Part shown: in pieces, positions 1 through 11,435 of the stretch
Position numbering within the stretch: the stretch's first letter is position 1
Layout of the letters: each line of letters opens with the position of its first letter
NCBI GenBank assembly: GCA_002104985.1
Contig: MCGO01000089.1
Coordinates: 102,349 to 166,348, forward strand
DNA: 64,000 nt
Reading direction: 5' to 3'
DNA from: Rhizoclosmatium globosum
Lineage: Eukaryota; Chytridiomycota; Chytridiomycetes; Chytridiales; Chytriomycetaceae
Made by a program: the position numbers and the translations under genes
The notes under the pieces: model-generated
What the model was told of the DNA's origin: nothing
What the model saw: only the letters and a program-made list of their open reading frames with translations
Databases searched by the model: none

Positions 1-831
1 CATTACCATTCGTATCCATTTGTTGCATCCTCAGTCTCCCTTCTGGCGTAGTTAAATCTGGCCCATAAAACTCGTCTTTACTTTCTGGATCTTTTGGGAA
101 AGGATATCCATTCCCACTGTTTGGAGCCCAAATAAATGCAACCTTGGATTTATCATCACCAAGTTCTTTGCGCCAATAGTTGATGCAATATATCCAAGAT
201 TTCTTGAATTCTTCTGGTCTCTGTCCGTATGGGAACCAGGAGCCATTCATTTCTAAAATTGGTCAGCCTCCAAAGAATATCCGTCATTCACATTATACCT
301 GGAGCAAAGCGCACGAAAACACTACGCCCAGCAGCAATAAGAGCCTTGAAGTAAACAACCATTTGGTCCAATTGGCTGTCTGGAATCGACATTAGTTTGA
401 TTGATTGAGAGCAATCAAAACGAACCCTTGATGGCGTCGAAACCCAAGAACGGATACAGAGTCAAGTAAGCATTTGCATCTGTCTTTGTATCCTGCAGCT
501 GTTGAATAAACTGTTCGGTGATGATGGGGGCTGTCCACGGCTTATGGACACCACTAAGATCGATATCGGTCTGAAAGAAGTTCAGGTTCTTTCCAAGGCG
601 GTCATTGATTGCTTTTGGGGTGTCGCTGTTGTTTCGGTCGTACCAAGCTCCTCTATTGGTTCGTTAGCATTGATGGGAAGGGTAGGTTGTGGATGTAGAT
701 TGAGAGCCCGCATTTGGGCTGACAAGGATTACCAGTACTAACATTAACACCTTTCCAGTTGGTGGTTCAAGTGGAGCAAGGCAGAGGCAGAATGGGACCA
801 AGGAGAGGAGTGCTACGAAAGTGGCTTGCAT
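1..831 (-). CDS. GH26 beta-mannanase-like protein, 3' part outside window
   Basis: Paralogue of the next gene. The start is the ATG at 829-831, followed by a hydrophobic signal peptide (MQATFVALLSLVPFC) and the shared APLEPPTGK block. After introns the frame near 1-250 gives MNGSWFPYGQ, the GH26 block with the acid/base Glu just upstream, then FIWAPNSGNGYPFP and MDTNGN, closely matching the neighbour. Family knowledge: GH26 enzymes cleave beta-1,4-mannan or related glucans with two Glu residues. The segment carrying the nucleophile Glu lies beyond the left edge. Secretion is inferred from the signal peptide. The gene is head-to-tail with its paralogue, so a tandem duplication is likely. Confidence 0.75.
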
Positions 832-961
832 TGGCGAACTTAAAAATTGTGTTGATTGGATGAGTTCATGTGCCGTTTAAACATGCGTAATTGGAAATTA
901 ATAATTGATATTTTATATATAGTTATATAGTTATCAGCAATATACATGCAGAGAATCCCCT

Positions 962-2439
962 CTAAACACAGAGAAATATAAATAGCAGCGACAGCGAAAT
1001 CCCAATTTCAGTCGACCTTAACCCCGCTCTTGATGCAAACACTAAAAACGATGTCATATTTGCCTCGGCGTCATTACGAAACGTCGTTTCGACTTCCTCA
1101 TTCGCTGCTTTAAATGCATCCGACCCAGGAGCCCCTCCAAAATTTGAAAAGTCACGCCAAGTTTCTTCTTCACTCTTGACAAATTCAAATGTGCACACTG
1201 CCTTGAACATCGGGTACTTGGCAATAAACGCTGGATTCAAGAAAGACTCCCACCAAGCTTTTTCATTTGCGCTCGAGTAATGTCTGATCTGGAGCTCCTG
1301 CCCAGCTGGCGTTTTTCCAAGCAAAGTGGTAAGCAGCACCGGTTTCAGCAACGATAAAGGGTTTCGAGCCAGCAGAATAGCCAGGAGATCCCGTGGCGGA
1401 TGAGAAATACGTATAAAATGGCTTGTTTCCCCAAGTTTGTTTCGGATCATCGGGTTGTAGTCCTTGCATCATACCCTCGAATTTCCTTGGAGATGGAATC
1501 GAATTATTTATCCACGGGTATGAATTTCCGTAAGTGTATATTGATAAGCCAACCCAGTCAACGTATGCATCGCCCGGGTAGTAGGGAAGGTACGGGTCGT
1601 CATCTGCGTCTAGATCACCATTCCCATTCGTATCCATTTGGCTTATTCTCTGCTGTCCAGAAATAGTTGAGTTGTCAGGTCCATAAAATTGGTCCTGGCT
1701 ATCTGGGTCTTTTGGGAAAGGATACCCATTCCCACTGTTTGGAGCCCAAATAAACCCAACTTTGGATTGATCGGCTCCCAAAGCTGTGCGCCAATAGGTA
1801 ATACATTTGATCCATGTTTTCTTAAAGTCTTCAGGACGTTGGCCATAAGGAAACCACGATCCGTTCATTTCTAAGGAATATCATTAAACGGATGCCTTCT
1901 CACACAATCCAAACAACAAACCTGGAGCAAACCGAACAAATACTAAACGACCAGCGATAATAAAGCTCTTGAAGCGTCCGGCCATATCAGCAAGTTGTTC
2001 CGCTGAAAAGGGTTCAACCACGTCAAATCAAGCAGCTTTCCAAGAATCCACTGACTCACTTGTTATCGCATCAAAGCCCAAGAAAGGATAAATAGTTAAA
2101 TAAGCATGCGCATTTGAACCAGTATCGTTGAGTTGACTGAGGAACTGGTCCGTGAGGCTCGGAGCAGTCCATGGCTTATAGACACCACTCAGGTCAATGT
2201 CCGTCTGGAAGAACCGCAGCTTCTTTCCGATGCGATCGTTGATTGCTTTTGGGGTATCGCTGTTGTTGCGGTCGTACCAGGCTCCGCTGTGGTTCACCAA
2301 AGAGTAGTTGTATTATTAGAACTCCGACATGGGTTCGAGGGTAGTTTACATAAGGACTTTGCCCGTGGGAGGCTCCAGTGGTGCCAGACAAAGTATTTGA
2401 ACAGGAACAAGGAGCAGCAACAGTGTGCTGAAGTGCATG
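962..2439 (-). CDS. GH26 beta-mannanase-like, probably GPI-anchored; one apparent frame break
   Basis: The start ATG is at 2437-2439, with signal peptide MHFSTLLLLLVPVQILC. The body contains GAWYDRNNSDTPKAINDR, FVRFAPEMNGSWFPYGQ (probable acid/base Glu in the EMN motif, split by an intron near 1870-1915) and PFIVAETGAAYH (probable nucleophile Glu), the two diagnostic GH26 sites. A second intron near 1997-2060 starts GTGAGT and ends TTTTCAG. The C terminus ends in a polar segment followed by a hydrophobic tail with no cytoplasmic residues (GISLSLLFIFLCV), as in a GPI signal. At about 1265-1272 the frame must shift by one base (LLERK then stop, against NEKAWWESFLNPAF in the next frame) in an AAATGAAAAA stretch. 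A homopolymer error or an early pseudogene are the two options. Likely role: secreted mannan hydrolase. Confidence 0.8.
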
Positions 2440-2541
2440 GCAAGAGACAATGCTTTGATTTGAAGTTTTGTTTTTTGTGGACAAGAGATCAAAAGAACAC
2501 ACAAAGAAAAGAGATCGGATATGAGGCTGGTTAAAACAGAA

Positions 2542-4291
2542 TTACTGACTAGGTGTAAAGAATGAGGAAGGAAGAGCTTGCTTGTTTTGAAGCTGGCGGC
2601 GACGGTAAAGGAGGACACTTCCTGCTGCGAGAATGAAGACAGCTGCTCCACCGAAAACTGATCCAACAACAATACCAACATTAACATTAGACGAAGAAGA
2701 AGATTCGGTGTTGGAAGGATTGTTGGATGCATTGGTTGGAAGAGCCGTTGCAGAAATTGTAGACGACACTGTACTCATAGAAGAAACTGTAGAGAAAGTG
2801 GTGGCGGTGGAGCCTGAAAATGAGTTGGATTGTGTATATGAAGTAGCTGGAAGTGCCATACCATTTCGGGGAACAACACCGTTAATAACGGCAAGTGCAT
2901 TGAGAATCGCGACAGTTTCAAATTGATCGCGAACATTAGTACCGTCTCTCAGAGTGAATCCGGTTCCAACTCCAAGGTTTCTCATACAATTCCAATTGGA
3001 GTTGCAGCCTCTGAAGTTAGCTGTCGCAGAAGTACGAATAACACTTGCAACCGAATTTTGAACCACTGCATCTGGTGTGGCCAAGGACAAATGAAAAAGG
3101 CCCTTATAAATAGCCCAATAATAACCGGTCGGAGATTTGCAGTTTGCACCAGCGGCGCAAGACGGCTCGAATGAAAGGACATCGTTGACCACGAATTGAC
3201 GCTTGATGGAGGCGAAAATGTTATGCGCCTCAGTCAAATACTTGGTATCTTTTGTTGCAATATACATGTTGCTCATTCCGGTCAAGAGTTCGCCAGTGTG
3301 GTATGAGTACTGTTTATAATTGATTGGTTGGATAGAACTTAGGACATTGGATTTCGGATAGAACACAACATACCACTTGCTGATTTGGAACACATTCGTT
3401 GCTCTCGACTCCATCATAGACGGTGTAATCAGCGGAAACGAGTCCAACTGTCCTCAGCCAATTCCAAATTTGATCAACTTTGTTCTTGTAATCGGCATTT
3501 CCAGTCAAGCGAAACAATCTCGCACCTAAATCAACCATCTGCGCGTTTGTAATGGTCGATTTTAAGGTTGGATGATATCCGCCGCTTCTACTTCTGGACC
3601 AGAAGATTCCACCTCCACAAGTTGAAGCATCCCAAGACATCCAAACCTCTTCGAAGGTTCTTGTGGCAAGTTGAAGATGAAATGAGTCACCATTTTCCGC
3701 AGCAGTCATACTAGTGAGTCCCCACCAACACATATCATCGTTCCATCGTGTGGTTTCCTCAACATAAGGGGAAAGTCCGCCCATATAATCACCATTTCCA
3801 CCCGCACTTAAAGCAAGCTGTGAATCGGCAAAAGACTTCCATGAAAGATCTCCGCTCCATCTGAAGTATTGGTAAAACAGCTGTCAAAGTGAGTGTGTCA
3901 GAGCACTCAAGTTCCCAACTTCCGATCCTGACAGAACTTACATCCCAGTACTGTCCCGACTCATGCCATTGAACATTCCTGTACAAGATCAAGAAAAGAG
4001 AGGCATTTGTTTGATCAGATCAAGATTGATTGCCTCCAAACACACTCACCACTGTCCATCGCCTCCATACTGCTCAATCCAGGCTCCGTTTCCTTCTTGA
4101 TTATCGTTAAAGTATTGTTGAAGCGGTCCCATGGCAGCCTTTGCAGCAGCCGCGACCGCATCTGATTTGAAGTTTTACCAAAGTCCGCACTCGATATCAA
4201 CCGTACCTTTGCTGCCAACGTCAATGTTTTGCTGTGCGAGAACAAAAGGTGAAAGCCCAACAAGAGCTCCGATGAGGTTTGGTAAAAACAT
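2542..4291 (-). CDS. GH76 (Dfg5/Dcw1-like) membrane-anchored mannanase 1
   Basis: The start ATG is at 4289-4291 with signal peptide MFLPNLIGALVGLSPFVLA. After the first intron comes the family block AAMGPLQQYF, then NVQWHESGQYWD, RWNDDMCWWGL (the consecutive Asp pair that is catalytic in GH76), CGGGIFWS and TITNAQMVDLGARLFRLTG. A Ser/Thr stretch follows, then a membrane helix (VGIVVGSVFGGAAVFILAAG), a basic stop-transfer (YRRRQLQNK) and a short tail. Family knowledge: GH76 proteins are endo-alpha-1,6-mannanases or act on GPI-anchor mannose during wall cross-linking. Ascomycete Dfg5/Dcw1 are GPI-anchored, whereas this one carries a real transmembrane tail. It is first of five head-to-tail paralogues and the most divergent of the first four. 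Confidence 0.85.
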
Positions 4292-4422
4292 TTGTGAGAG
4301 TAAAAGTAAAATCCTGTGCTGACCCCCTTATCGCAAATTTACACGAAAACGAAAAAATTAAGACTACTTTATTGAACGTAGTGAAAACAAAGGACTCTGC
4401 TTCGTGACATTTTTTAAGTCCA

Positions 4423-6610
4423 TCAAACTCGGGCCGCCATGAACTCGGATGATCCTCCAAGTTGAGACTCCAGCGCATTGGCCTTTGCGGACAACGCCCC
4501 AGTCTTGTTTTTGTAGTAAAACGCGCCGGCTGCAATCAAAGCCACGGCTCCGACACCTCCTACAACTCCACCAACGATAGCTCCAGTATTTGTGCTCCCA
4601 GAATCAGAACTTGAATATAACCCCGTGACTGTTTGAGTGAACGAAAAGGCTCTTATAGTTGGAATAGCTTCTTGTGAAGACGTCTTGGTCGAGCTCCTAG
4701 AAACTACTCCAGAGGAGGAATAAGAAATGGACGAAGAATACGTGTTAGAAAAGGTTGTACCGGATGAAAATGTAGAGGTGGGTTTTGTTTGTGATGTGAA
4801 AAAAGTAGATAAAGTAGATGGCACATTACTAGTAGAAGATACGACCGTTGTTGCAATCGTTGACGTGAATTCAGTGGTTGATGTTGCGGCTGCCGAGCTG
4901 GAAGTTGGGACGACTGTCGTTTCAGCCGTTGTTGTTGTCGTAGTCGTGGTAGTTGTAGTTGTGTTTGTGGCAGCTGCGACTGTAGTCACTACAGGAGCTA
5001 CAGCGGATGAAACAACTGGTTTAGGGGAGGACGGGCCAAAGCCTCCACCACCATTCACAATGATGATAGCAGTCAACAAAGAAACTGCTTCGAATTGATC
5101 ACGTACGTTCTTTCCATCAGGGCTGAGGAGTGTAAAGCCCGCACCTGGACGAACACTTTTAACCAAATCTTGAGATCACCAGCAAACTCACCTGCCCCGA
5201 AATTACGCATACAGTCCCAGTTATTTGTGTTACAATGGCTCAGAGTACTAGCAGCTGTGGCTTTCAGAATGGATGCGATTGAGTTTCGGACACCAGAATC
5301 ACTAGTGGCGCGGTATAAATATCCAAGTCCTTTGAAAACTGGCCAGTTGTATCCTGATGGATTCTTGCTGCAACTCAATACGTCACAATTGGGGCCGAGA
5401 ATCCCATCCCCACCAACAAAGTTGGCCTTCAGTCCGTTGAAGACTTTAATGGCTTCGTCAACTTGTCCCATCAACGATAAACCAGCCATGGCTTCTCCAG
5501 CATGATACGAGAACACATCGTTCGACACGGCTCCACAGTCATTCGTGTACACACGGTCTAAAATCACGTAACCGCCTCCGTTCTCAATCACAAGGCCAGC
5601 CGACTTCATCCAGTTCCAAATCTGCATCGCTTTGTCAGCATGACCGAGACGAGAACCAAGATCAATCATTTGCACGTTCGTGATTGAGCTCTTGAGATAC
5701 GGATTAGTAGATCCAGGTTGACGGTTTCTGCTCCTACATTTATGCAGTTAGCATTCCAACAACGATAATCCAAATAACGAACCAGTAAATGCCACCACCG
5801 CACTGATCGTCCCAACTCATCCAAACTTGATCAAACGTTGTGGAAGCAAACGCCCGCAAGTCTGCGTTCCCAGTAGCTTCAGCTCCAGAGATACCTGTCA
5901 AAACGTGTCAAAAACAAATTTTTTCTCTTGTTTGCTGGCTGAACACACTTGACAACGCCCACCACGCAATATCATCGTTCCATCGACCATCTTGAGACTC
6001 GTTCGGAGAAAAGCCACCCCTAATTTTGTTTAGGGTTACGGTATACCTTATCATAATCAGTCTGACTTACAAGAAATCGCCTCCATTTCCAGATGCAGCA
6101 GAAGCATACATATTGTTAGTCGCGAATCCGTTGTTACTTCCATCTCCAGAAGCAAGAGAGTACTGAAAAAACAAGTCTTGATACATTCCTGTATATTGAA
6201 AGAGTAATCAATATCCCAGAGCTATGGATAACCATATAATCGACTGTATGTTTACCTGATTCGTGCCATTGAACCACCCATCGACCATCTGTTGATGTTC
6301 TACCACGTCAGAATATTGTCTTTGCTGGACGCATCAATCAAAAACGCACCTGGGTTCTCCTTCCATGATCCCTTTCCTTCAATATTAGGATCAACAAAGT
6401 ACTGCTGCAATGGTCCCATGGCAGCTTTGGCAGCGGCAAGGACAGCACCTAAGAACATAAGAAAGCAAGACACCAATCAGCCACAACACTACAACAATTG
6501 AAATGCAGTAGAATAGACAAGAAATCCTACTTACCCTTGTCAGTTACATCCAGTTGTGCGTTGACGACTGCGCAAGAAAGGACTGCCAAGATGATTAGGA
6601 TCGATCGCAT
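4423..6610 (-). CDS. GH76 membrane-anchored mannanase 2
   Basis: The start ATG is at 6608-6610, signal peptide MRSILIILAVLSCAVVNA, mature start QLDVTDKGK, as in the paralogues. The minus strand near 5955-5995 reads RWNDDIAWW, the catalytic Asp pair. The 3' exons give SRNRQPGSTNPY, ITNVQMIDLGSRLGHADKA, NDCGAVSNDVFSYHAGEAM and GKNVRDQFEAVSLLTAI. The stalk is unusually long and Thr-rich, with a run of about 11 Thr (DNA near 4925-4970), followed by a membrane helix (GAIVGGVVGGVGAVALIAAG) and a 30-residue cytoplasmic tail. Several short introns interrupt it. The segment 5071-6120 is nearly identical, introns included, to the next gene, while both flanks are diverged. Confidence 0.85.
5071..6120 (-). 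repeat. Near-identical tract, copy 1 (gene conversion or recent duplication)
   Basis: Matches 7266-8315 at a constant offset of 2195 bases with no indel noticed by eye. Two introns are identical too. Differences cluster in a short island at about 5617-5660, with only isolated changes elsewhere (for example near 5373, 5390-5400 and 5957). The tract stops abruptly at both ends. Confidence 0.85.
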
Positions 6611-6836
6611 GGAGGAGTCTTTTTGTGAAAGTGTTTTTCGGCAGCCAGTTTGCCGGTCAATAAAACAAAGAGTCAAGAAGCAAAGCAGTGAATTCAACTC
6701 TGTACGTAATGAAAAGAAAAAGGAGGAGAAAGGTTTATCGTCATACTGATCAATGTGTTTCAACCTCAAAGCAATCAACTAAAACACGCGTATAGTCGCA
6801 GAACAAAAAATGAATTTAACAGGACTGTCCAACGAA

Positions 6837-8792
6837 TTAGGTAGAAGACATGAATTGTGATGTCTCAGAGGGTGCGAATGGTCCCTCCTTCGCCACTGAA
6901 GTCTTTTTAGAGTAGAAGTAATATCCAAGGGCAGAGATTGCAGCTAAAGCCCCAAGTCCACCGACTACACCACCCGCAATGGCTCCACCGTTAACAGAGT
7001 TGCCGGAATCTGTTGCTTGTGTCGTTGTCGTAATCGCAGGAGCTACTGCCGTTGCAGTAATGATTACTGTAGAAGTGCGGAATGTCGAAGCTGATGTCGA
7101 ATTGAAGGTGGAAGTTGCGATCGAAGTAGATACAAAAGATGTCGTCTGTTCAGAGCTTCTTGAAGGGACTGCATTTGTAGCATTCACGACTACGGCGGTT
7201 GTGGAAACAGCAGGTTTTGGCACAGAAGGACCGAAACCTCCTCCTCCGTTCACAATGATGATGGCAGTCAACAAAGAAACTGCTTCGAATTGATCACGTA
7301 CGTTCTTTCCATCAGGGCTGAGGAGTGTAAAGCCCGCACCTGGACGAACACTTTTAACCAAATCTTGAGATCACCAGCAAACTCACCTGCCCCGAAATTA
7401 CGCATACAGTCCCAGTTATTTGTGTTACAATGGCTCAGAGTACTAGCAGCTGTGGCTTTCAGAATGGATGCGATTGAGTTTCGGACACCAGAATCACTAG
7501 TGGCGCGGTATAAATATCCAAGTCCTTTGAAAACTGGCCAGTTGTATCCTGATGGATTCTTGCTGCAACCCAATACGTCACAATTGGGGCCGAGAATTCC
7601 ATCTCCGCCAACAAAGTTGGCCTTCAGTCCGTTGAAGACTTTAATGGCTTCGTCAACTTGTCCCATCAACGATAAACCAGCCATGGCTTCTCCAGCATGA
7701 TACGAGAACACATCGTTCGACACGGCTCCACAGTCATTCGTGTACACACGGTCTAAAATCACGTAACCTCCTCCATTCTCAATCACAAGGCCAGCCGACT
7801 TCATCCAGTTCCAAATTTGCATCGCTTTGTCTGCGTGGCCAAGTCGCGCACCTAGGTCAATCATTTGCACGTTCGTGATTGAGCTCTTGAGATACGGATT
7901 AGTAGATCCAGGTTGACGGTTTCTGCTCCTACATTTATGCAGTTAGCATTCCAACAACGATAATCCAAATAACGAACCAGTAAATGCCACCACCGCACTG
8001 ATCGTCCCAACTCATCCAAACTTGATCAAACGTTGTGGAAGCAAACGCCCGCAAGTCTGCGTTCCCAGTAGCTTCAGCTCCAGAGATACCTGTCAAAACG
8101 TGTCAAAAACAAATTTTTTCTCTTGTTTGCTGGCTGAACACACTTGACAAAGCCCACCACGCAATATCATCGTTCCATCGACCATCTTGAGACTCGTTCG
8201 GAGAAAAGCCACCCCTAATTTTGTTTAGGGTTACGGTATACCTTATCATAATCAGTCTGACTTACAAGAAATCGCCTCCATTTCCAGATGCAGCAGAAGC
8301 ATACATATTGTTAGTGGCAAATCCGTTGTTACTTCCGTCCCCGGACGCCAGAGCATATTGAAAAAACAAGTCTTGATAAATTCCTTACTCAACGAATTAG
8401 CGTCAAAATATATGGCTAGAAACAAGTAAAATACCTGATTCGTGCCATTGAACAACCCATCGCCCGTCTATTGATTGTTGAAGGTTCGAGAACGAGGGTT
8501 AACAACTTCAACATCGAAGCCTCGGTTGCCCCTAGAATAATCAAAAATGCACCTGGGTTTTCCTTCCATGATCCCTTTCCTTCAATGTTAGGATCAACAA
8601 AGTATTGTTGTAATGGTCCCATTGCAGCTTTGGCAGCGGCTAGGACTGCGCCTGTTGAGTAAGACACAGTTAATGAAGAACAACAGCGATCAAGGCTCTA
8701 ATCTAGCGATCCGTACCTTTATCGGTTACATCCAGCTGTGCATTGACCATGTTCACAGCCATGAGCGGAAGAAGCGTCTTGATCAAGTGCAT
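6837..8792 (-). CDS. GH76 membrane-anchored mannanase 3
   Basis: The start ATG is at 8790-8792, signal peptide MHLIKTLLPLMAVNMVNA, mature QLDVTDKG. The order is the same as in mannanase 2: AVLAAAKAAMGPLQQYF, an Asn/Gly/Trp-rich segment, the RWNDDIAWWAL catalytic pair, ITNVQMIDLGARLGHADKA and CDVLGCSKNPSGYNW. The Ser/Thr stalk is shorter and lacks the poly-Thr run. The helix is GAIAGGVVGGLGALAAISAL, with a tail ending SETSQFMSST. It shares a ~1.05 kb mosaic tract with the preceding gene but has its own stalk, tail and signal peptide, so the pair is an older duplication homogenised in the catalytic part. Confidence 0.85.
7266..8315 (-). repeat. Near-identical tract, copy 2
   Basis: Partner of 5071-6120 (offset 2195). 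It covers the 3' two thirds of the GH76 catalytic domain and the introns within it. A dense cluster of mostly silent differences lies at about 7812-7855, flanked by almost perfect identity. Confidence 0.85.
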
Positions 8793-9349
8793 TTGAGGCG
8801 TGGACTTGGAGATGTTCGGTGTTTTTCCTCTGACAGGGAATGCGAAAGGAATCGACTCGCAATCAACAGGGGAACGTTTCACTATAGTTGATTCGTTAAT
8901 CAAATATTAACAAGGTATGATGAAAACTAATGATAGCAGGGAAGGTTGTCGTAAATAAGGGACTAAAGTACAGTGGGAATGGTTGCCAAGACTCGCTATG
9001 TAATAATGCATCGTCGTCGTTTAATTTCGGTAGAAGCGATGCCACACTTTTTGATGGCGAGGATGGATTGGTGGTGTCTTCATGGTTTTCAAGTTTGTTG
9101 TTGGGAAACCATTTTCAGGGTGCTTTGGAAATCCACAATCGTCCAGCAACGGGATCTTCATTTACACTGAAAGCATTTGTAATTTTCAGCGTGCAATAGC
9201 CACAACTCAGTGTTCCGAAGTTATCTCTTGAACCAACTTTCGGCGCCAAAGGGAAATATAAAAAGAGGAACATCCTCGAAAGAAATCAAAAAAATACGCG
9301 TCTTTGAGGAGAAAGAACACTGAGAACAGAAAGCGAAAAATTCAAAACA
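8793..9349. other. Intergenic, 557 bases
   Basis: Between the 5' end of GH76 gene 3 and the 3' end of GH76 gene 4. It holds the upstream region of gene 3. Reading frames across it are short and show no family motif, and no RNA gene was seen. Confidence 0.6.
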
Positions 9350-11230
9350 TTAAGCGTTAGAGGTTACGAATTGAGAGTTTTCGGATGGCTCAAAGGTTGC
9401 CTTGGTGTTGACGGCACGTTTTGAATAAAAGTAGTAAACCGCAGCAGCGATAGCACATAAACCAGCAAGTCCTCCGACGACTCCACCAGCGATTGCACCA
9501 GCATTATTAGAGCTTCCTGAGTCCGCGAGTGCCGCAGCTGTAGTTGTCGAAACAGCAGCAACAGCAGTGTTGAAGCGGATAGAAGAGCTTGCAGTAAGAG
9601 TTGAAGAAGTGACATTTGAAGTGCTTGCAGTAGCGGAGGCTGTGACATTGCCAGCTGGTTTGGCAGTTGATGGTCCAAACCCTCCACCACCATTAACAAC
9701 GATGATCGCATTCAACAAAGCGACAGCCTCGAACTGATCACGAACATTCTTTCCATCAGGACTGATGAGAGTGAACGCAGCACCTGATTTTGGGTGAAGA
9801 GAAAAAAATTGGGATTTTTGGCAAAACTCAAATTTGCAAATTTGTGTCAACTCACCAGCCCCAAAGTCACGCATACAATCCCAGTTCGAAGAGCAGTGTC
9901 CGAGAACGTTTGTTGCTGTTGCCTTGAGAATCGCGGCGATGGAACTCTTGGTGCTTGCGTCACTGGTTGCTCGGTACAAGTAAGCCATTCCCTTGTAGAC
10001 TGGCCAAGAATATCCAGACGGGTTCTTGTTGCACGGCATAACGTTACAATTGGGTCCCAAGATACCATCACCACCGACAAAGATATCCCTCAGACCCTTG
10101 AACACCTTTGTAGCTTCTTCAATTTCGCCCTGAAGGGCCAAAGCTGTCATTGCTTCTCCCGCATGGTATGAATACACGTCTTGAGCAACGTTTCCGCAAT
10201 CGTTCGTGTAAAGTCTGTCGAAAATAATGTATCCTCCATTTCCGTTGTCGACAACTAGGTTTGCGGACTTGAGCCAGTTCCAAATTTGGGTTGATTTGTT
10301 GGGTTGCCCCAGTCTGACGGCCAAATCCATAACTTGAACATTTGTGATTGTACTCTTCATGTAAGGATTTTGGGAACCAGGTTCGCGATCTCTGCTCCTG
10401 TAATGCCAAAGGTCAGGAGTTGTTAGAGTCAGGACACGAATCAAGTTCCATACCAGTAAATCCCGCCACCACATTTGTCGTCCCAACTCATCCAAACTTG
10501 ATCGAGGGTTGTTGAAGCAAATGATTTTAGATCCGCGTTGCCAGTAGCCTCAGCTCCAGAGATACCTGTCAAGCTGCCCGTCAGCCACAATCTCGACAGA
10601 AACGCCTCGGATTACTCACTCGACAAGGCCCACCACATAATATCGTCATTCCAGCGTTGATCTTGCACGTCGGTCGCCTTGAAGCCGCCTCTGAGATCGA
10701 GTTAGGGCTGGTTCAAGGTTCAACGTGTCCACTCACAGGAAATCACCATTGCCAGCAGCCGAAGCATACATGTTTCCATCAGCGAATCCGTTGTTGCTTC
10801 CATCGCCGGTAGCAAGTGCGTATTGGTAGAACAGATCTTGATACATTCCTAATCCAACTTGTTAGCAGCCGATCTAACCATACACCCCTTCCTCCACGCA
10901 CCTGACTCGTGCCATTGAACAACCCAGCGACCTCCTTCAAAGACGAGGGTTAATGACGGGCTTTGACAGCTGGATTCTTGACACTTGATCAAGTGTACCT
11001 GGATTCTCGGCCCACGATCCTTTTCCTTCCACATTCGGTCCATTAAAATACTGCTGAAGGGGTCCCATGGCTGCCTTGGCTGCGGCGAGAACAGCTCCTG
11101 ATTCAGACACAAGTATTACTCACCATCAACCAATCAAAGCTGTATGCGAGGCTTTACCTTTATCAGTCACGTCTAATACTTGGCCATTGGTCAGTGCGAT
11201 CAATGCGGCAAAGGGGAGAAGGGGAAGCAT
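9350..11230 (-). CDS. GH76 membrane-anchored mannanase 4
   Basis: The start ATG is at 11228-11230, signal peptide MLPLLPFAALIALTNG, mature QVLDVTDKGK. The minus strand near 10640-10665 reads QRWNDDIMWWAL, the catalytic Asp pair. Downstream come CGGGIYW, SRDREPGSQNPYMKSTITN, NDCGNVAQDVYSYHAGEAM and GKNVRDQFEAVALLNAI. A Thr/Ser/Ala stalk leads to a helix (GAIAGGVVGGLAGLCAIAAA) and a tail ending SENSQFVTSNA that resembles the tail of mannanase 3. It is third closest in the tandem set. Probable role: cell-surface mannan trimming or cross-linking of glycoproteins to the wall. Confidence 0.85.
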
Positions 11231-11435
11231 TGCGAAAATGAGGGTTGATGATTGTGTTCTGCGGTGGAGATGTTCACGTTTTTGGTTCTTCAAGAATCCT
11301 GAAGACACTCAATTAAAACAAGTTGCCGAGAGAGAACAATGCAAGTCGAATGATTCTCAGTTCGAAAGTAACATAAGAATTGTTGAAAAATAGGGGTACT
11401 TAAATTGAATCTACTGTTGATTTTTTGATCGTGCA

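Noticed and set aside
6020..6045. Telomere-like TTAGGG motif
   Set aside because: A single chance copy within an intron, present also in the duplicate tract; no array.
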